DNA of 6,761 bases from Myxococcota bacterium (GTDB taxonomy: Bacteria; Myxococcota; Polyangia; GCA-2747355; JAKLHH01). Below the pieces are notes generated by a model, which saw nothing but the letters and a program-made list of their open reading frames with translations, was not told the DNA's origin and did not search any database. The DNA is taken from NCBI GenBank assembly GCA_022710245.1, contig JAKLHH010000421.1, forward strand, positions 1 through 6,761, given 5' to 3'. Positions within the stretch are counted from its first letter, which is position 1. Each line of letters starts with the position of its first letter. Below are positions 4,833 through 6,761 of the stretch, piece after piece. The position numbers and the translations under genes were made by a program.

Positions 4833-6254
4833 ATGCGATCGCAGTTCGTCGTCACCGTGAGCCTGGCGGGGCTCCTGGGAGGATGCACCTTCACGGCGGA
4901 GCCGCCGCCCACCTACCACTGCAGCGCCGCGAGCCCCGGCTGCCCCGAGGGCTACCAGTGCGTCGTCGCGCAGCAGACCTGCGTGAAGAAGGGCACGCCG
5001 CTCCCCGAGGCGGGCGTCGACCTGCGCGGGGCCGAGGCTGGCCTCGATCTGGCGTCGACCGATCGCCGGCTCACCGACGGCAAACCCGACGCGGGCAAGG
5101 TCGACCTGCGCAAGGACGGCACGAGCAAGGTCGACCTGCGCAAGGACGGCACGAGCAAGCCCGACCTCAAGCCGGACCTCAAGATCGACGCGCCGAAGCC
5201 CGACCTGCTGCCGACCTGCAGCCCGCCGGCCAGCTGCCTCGACGGCAACAAGTGCGCGCCGAACAAGCAGGTGGCCTGCGACCCCAGCAACAGCAACCCG
5301 CCGAACTCGACGGACACGACCAGCAACGTCACGGTCGCCTGCCAGGCGAGCGGCGGCTTCGCCCCGCCGGCCGCCTGCGGCTGGAGCTGCAACGCGAGCT
5401 ACTGCAAGGAGGGCGCGAGCTGCCTGCAGAGCAAGCTCGTGGCCTGCGACCCCAACAACGGAAGCCCGCCGAACTCGACGGACACGGCCGGCAACGTCAC
5501 CGTCGGCTGCCAGGCGAGCGGCGCCTTCGCGCCGCCGGCCGCCTGCGGCTGGAGCTGCAACGCGAGCTACTGCAAGGACGGCGCGAGCTGCCTGCAGAGC
5601 AAGGTCGTGGCCTGCGACCCCAACAACGGAAGCCCGCCGAACTCGACGGACACGTCCGGCAACGTCACCATCACCTGCCAGGCGAGCGGCGCCTTCACCG
5701 CGCCGGCGCTCTGCGCGTGGACCTGCAACGCCGGCTACCTGAAGGTGGGCAACACCTGCGTGCGGCCGCTCTACCTGGTCTCGGCCGGGCCTGCCCAGGG
5801 CGTCGTCGGCGGGACTCGCGCGACCATGAACAGCCGCTGCGCCTCCGCGGTCAACGCGAGCTACAGCGGTCTCGGGACCTCCGCCTCGGTGGGGTTCATC
5901 AGCATCAGCTCGAGCGACCAGATCGCAGGACTGCCGGCGACCCAGGGCGTCCCCACCGGCCGGCCGATCCTGGGGCCGGGCGGCGCCGTGATCGCCGACA
6001 GCTGGGCGGACCTCCTCGACGGCAGCATCAAGATCTCGCTGGAGACCGCCGGCGTCACCTCGAACTACTGGTTCTCGGGGAGCCTGTCGACCGGCGCCGT
6101 GGCCAACAGCACCTGCTCCGGCTGGAGCGTCATCGGGGGGAACGATGGGCAGTACGGCACCCCGACCGCCACCGACGCGACCTGGATCGCGACGCACTAC
6201 TCGGGCTATTGCGGCGGCAGCTACCATTACCTCTGCCTGACCTGGACCCCCTAG
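4833..6254 (+). CDS. Cys-rich repeat lipoprotein with DUF1554/endostatin-like domain
   Basis: This 473-residue exported lipoprotein starts at ATG 4833 behind GGAGGT (4823-4828, 4-nt spacing). The signal peptide ends in a lipobox LGGC with lipidated C18; T19 follows, so there is no Asp inner-membrane retention signal. Then come a small Cys module (C30, C37, C43, C50; CPEGYQC), a Pro/Asp/Lys linker (about 58-126) with a perfect decapeptide duplication, and three 56-residue repeats (138-193, 194-249, 250-305). The first two repeats carry six Cys in the order C-C-C-CGWSC-C. Residues ~313-470 match DUF1554, a family related to the endostatin fold: GGTRATMNSRC, VPTGRPI, SWADLLDGS, STCSGW and CGGSYHYLCL. 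C336, C428, C460 and C468 are spaced like the four endostatin cysteines. Function is unknown; an outer-membrane or cell-surface binding role is inference. The next gene is also exported. Confidence 0.85.
   Translation: MRSQFVVTVSLAGLLGGCTFTAEPPPTYHCSAASPGCPEGYQCVVAQQTCVKKGTPLPEAGVDLRGAEAGLDLASTDRRLTDGKPDAGKVDLRKDGTSKVDLRKDGTSKPDLKPDLKIDAPKPDLLPTCSPPASCLDGNKCAPNKQVACDPSNSNPPNSTDTTSNVTVACQASGGFAPPAACGWSCNASYCKEGASCLQSKLVACDPNNGSPPNSTDTAGNVTVGCQASGAFAPPAACGWSCNASYCKDGASCLQSKVVACDPNNGSPPNSTDTSGNVTITCQASGAFTAPALCAWTCNAGYLKVGNTCVRPLYLVSAGPAQGVVGGTRATMNSRCASAVNASYSGLGTSASVGFISISSSDQIAGLPATQGVPTGRPILGPGGAVIADSWADLLDGSIKISLETAGVTSNYWFSGSLSTGAVANSTCSGWSVIGGNDGQYGTPTATDATWIATHYSGYCGGSYHYLCLTWTP
5097..5156. 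repeat. perfect 30-bp tandem duplication in the lipoprotein linker
   Basis: Bases 5097-5126 and 5127-5156 are identical and encode KVDLRKDGTS twice. The next codon (5157-5159) is again AAG, followed by the related series PDLKPDL. It sits in the flexible linker between the N-terminal Cys module and the large repeats, where copy-number change would alter linker length in steps of 10 residues without breaking the frame. Confidence 0.9.
5244..5747. repeat. three 168-bp direct repeats (56-residue Cys modules)
   Basis: The units lie at 5244-5411, 5412-5579 and 5580-5747. The first half of unit 3 is nearly identical to unit 2 (a single mismatch in about the first 75 bases). The second half of unit 1 is nearly identical to unit 2, including synonymous positions. 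That pattern points to recent duplication by unequal crossing-over with the junction inside the unit. Unit 3 has diverged at its end: the YC of the sixth Cys has become YL, and C309 follows four residues after the unit. Confidence 0.9.
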
Positions 6255-6330
6255 CCACAACCTCGAAGTCATTGCCCAGGTCGGGGCCCTCGAGCGGAGC
6301 CGCCGCGACCAACACTTCGCCGCCCGGCTG

Positions 6331-6339
6331 TGGTATCGT
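6331..6339 (+). promoter_or_regulatory. extended -10 promoter of the TPR gene
   Basis: TGGTATCGT is a TGn extension plus TATCGT (4 of 6 to TATAAT), inside cggctgtggta (6325-6335), which is identical to the word before the lipoprotein gene. No clear -35 is present. The expected start near 6346 leaves a 31-nt leader that contains GGAGAG (6364-6369), 7 nt before ATG 6377. Confidence 0.4.
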
Positions 6340-6376
6340 TGGGCTTCCACCACCTTGTCCACCGGAGAGAGCCTCC

Positions 6377-6761
6377 ATGCGATCTGTGATCGTGCTCCTC
6401 GCGTTCGTGCTCGCTGTCCCCGCCGCGGCGCTCGCCCAGCCCGGGGACGATCCCTCCCGCGACCTGGCCAAGAAGCACTTCGAGACCGGCAACGCCTACT
6501 ACTCGGTGGCCAACTACAAGGAGGCGCTCGCCGAGTTCGAGAAGGCGTACAAGCTGACGCCGCTCCCCGGGCTGCTCTTCAACATCGGCCGCTGTCACGA
6601 GAACCTCGGCAACCTCAAGTCCGCCATCGACAGCTACAAGCGGTACCTGGAGCTGCAGAAGGGCGCGGCCGAGCCCACGGTGAAGCTGCGCATCGACAAC
6701 CTGGAGAAGCGGCTCGCGGAGCAGACCCCGGCCGTGACGCCGCCGGAGAAGAAGCCGGAGC
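6377..6761 (+). CDS. exported TPR-repeat protein (3' partial)
   Basis: The frame opens with ATG 6377, preceded by GGAGAG (6364-6369) at 7-nt spacing, and is still open at the window end after 128 complete codons. Residues 1-20 form a Sec signal peptide (MRSVIVLLAFVLAVPAAALA) with a likely cut before Q21 and no lipobox, so the product should be periplasmic. Two tetratricopeptide repeats follow: about 30-62 (AKKHFETGNAYYSVANYKEALAEF region) and about 65-98 (LLFNIGRCHENLGNLKSAIDSY region), then a capping helix (LRIDNLEKRLAEQ). At about residue 115 a Pro/Lys-rich stretch begins, the usual linker in myxobacterial TPR proteins that often carry a PEGA or membrane segment further on. That part is outside the window. 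TPRs bind other proteins; the partner is unknown. It follows the lipoprotein gene by 122 bp and probably has its own promoter. Confidence 0.87.
   Translation, partial: MRSVIVLLAFVLAVPAAALAQPGDDPSRDLAKKHFETGNAYYSVANYKEALAEFEKAYKLTPLPGLLFNIGRCHENLGNLKSAIDSYKRYLELQKGAAEPTVKLRIDNLEKRLAEQTPAVTPPEKKPE

Noticed and set aside
4803..6362. 519-codon open frame on the minus strand, opposite the lipoprotein gene
   Set aside because: Its apparent repeats only mirror the 168-bp repeats of the lipoprotein gene, and composition is Arg/Ala/Val/Gly biased. The plus strand has signal peptide, lipobox, ribosome-binding site and a known C-terminal domain.
6255..6376. terminator between the lipoprotein and TPR genes
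   Set aside because: I found only short GC-rich palindromes such as gggccc, without a stable stem plus T-run.

Overview
The window is dense, very GC-rich bacterial DNA with strong G/C preference at third codon positions. It looks like Myxococcota (former Deltaproteobacteria) or a close relative. This is inference from gene style: a Cys-rich lipoprotein with a Pro/Asp/Lys linker and a DUF1554/endostatin-like end, a periplasmic TPR protein, and a B12-binding radical SAM enzyme with a DUF4070-like tail. I saw no tRNA, rRNA, CRISPR array, transposase or phage gene.

Layout: 1-1152 (+) is the 3' part of the B12-binding radical SAM gene. It converges on a minus-strand block that reads from right to left: an RlmM-type 23S rRNA 2'-O-methyltransferase (3348-4505), an acetate-uptake-transporter family membrane protein with an extra winged-helix-like C-terminal domain (2257-3189), and phosphatidylserine synthase pssA (1259-2146). 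Each of these three has a plausible promoter with an 18-bp spacer, so they need not form one operon. A 327-bp divergent region (4506-4832) holds the rlmM promoter, several short repeats and the start region of the lipoprotein gene (4833-6254, +). The last gene (6377 to the window end, +) encodes an exported TPR protein and is cut by the window edge.

How the genes work together: the minus-strand genes are housekeeping functions (rRNA modification, carboxylate uptake, phospholipid synthesis) with no obvious shared pathway. The two plus-strand genes on the right are both exported proteins. They share an 11-bp motif containing an extended -10 element, which suggests similar promoter types.

No defence system, biosynthetic cluster or mobile element is visible. 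The points most worth checking are the transporter/winged-helix fusion and the palindromic sites flanking its promoter, the endostatin-like lipoprotein with three duplicated six-cysteine modules, and a possible leaderless start for pssA.
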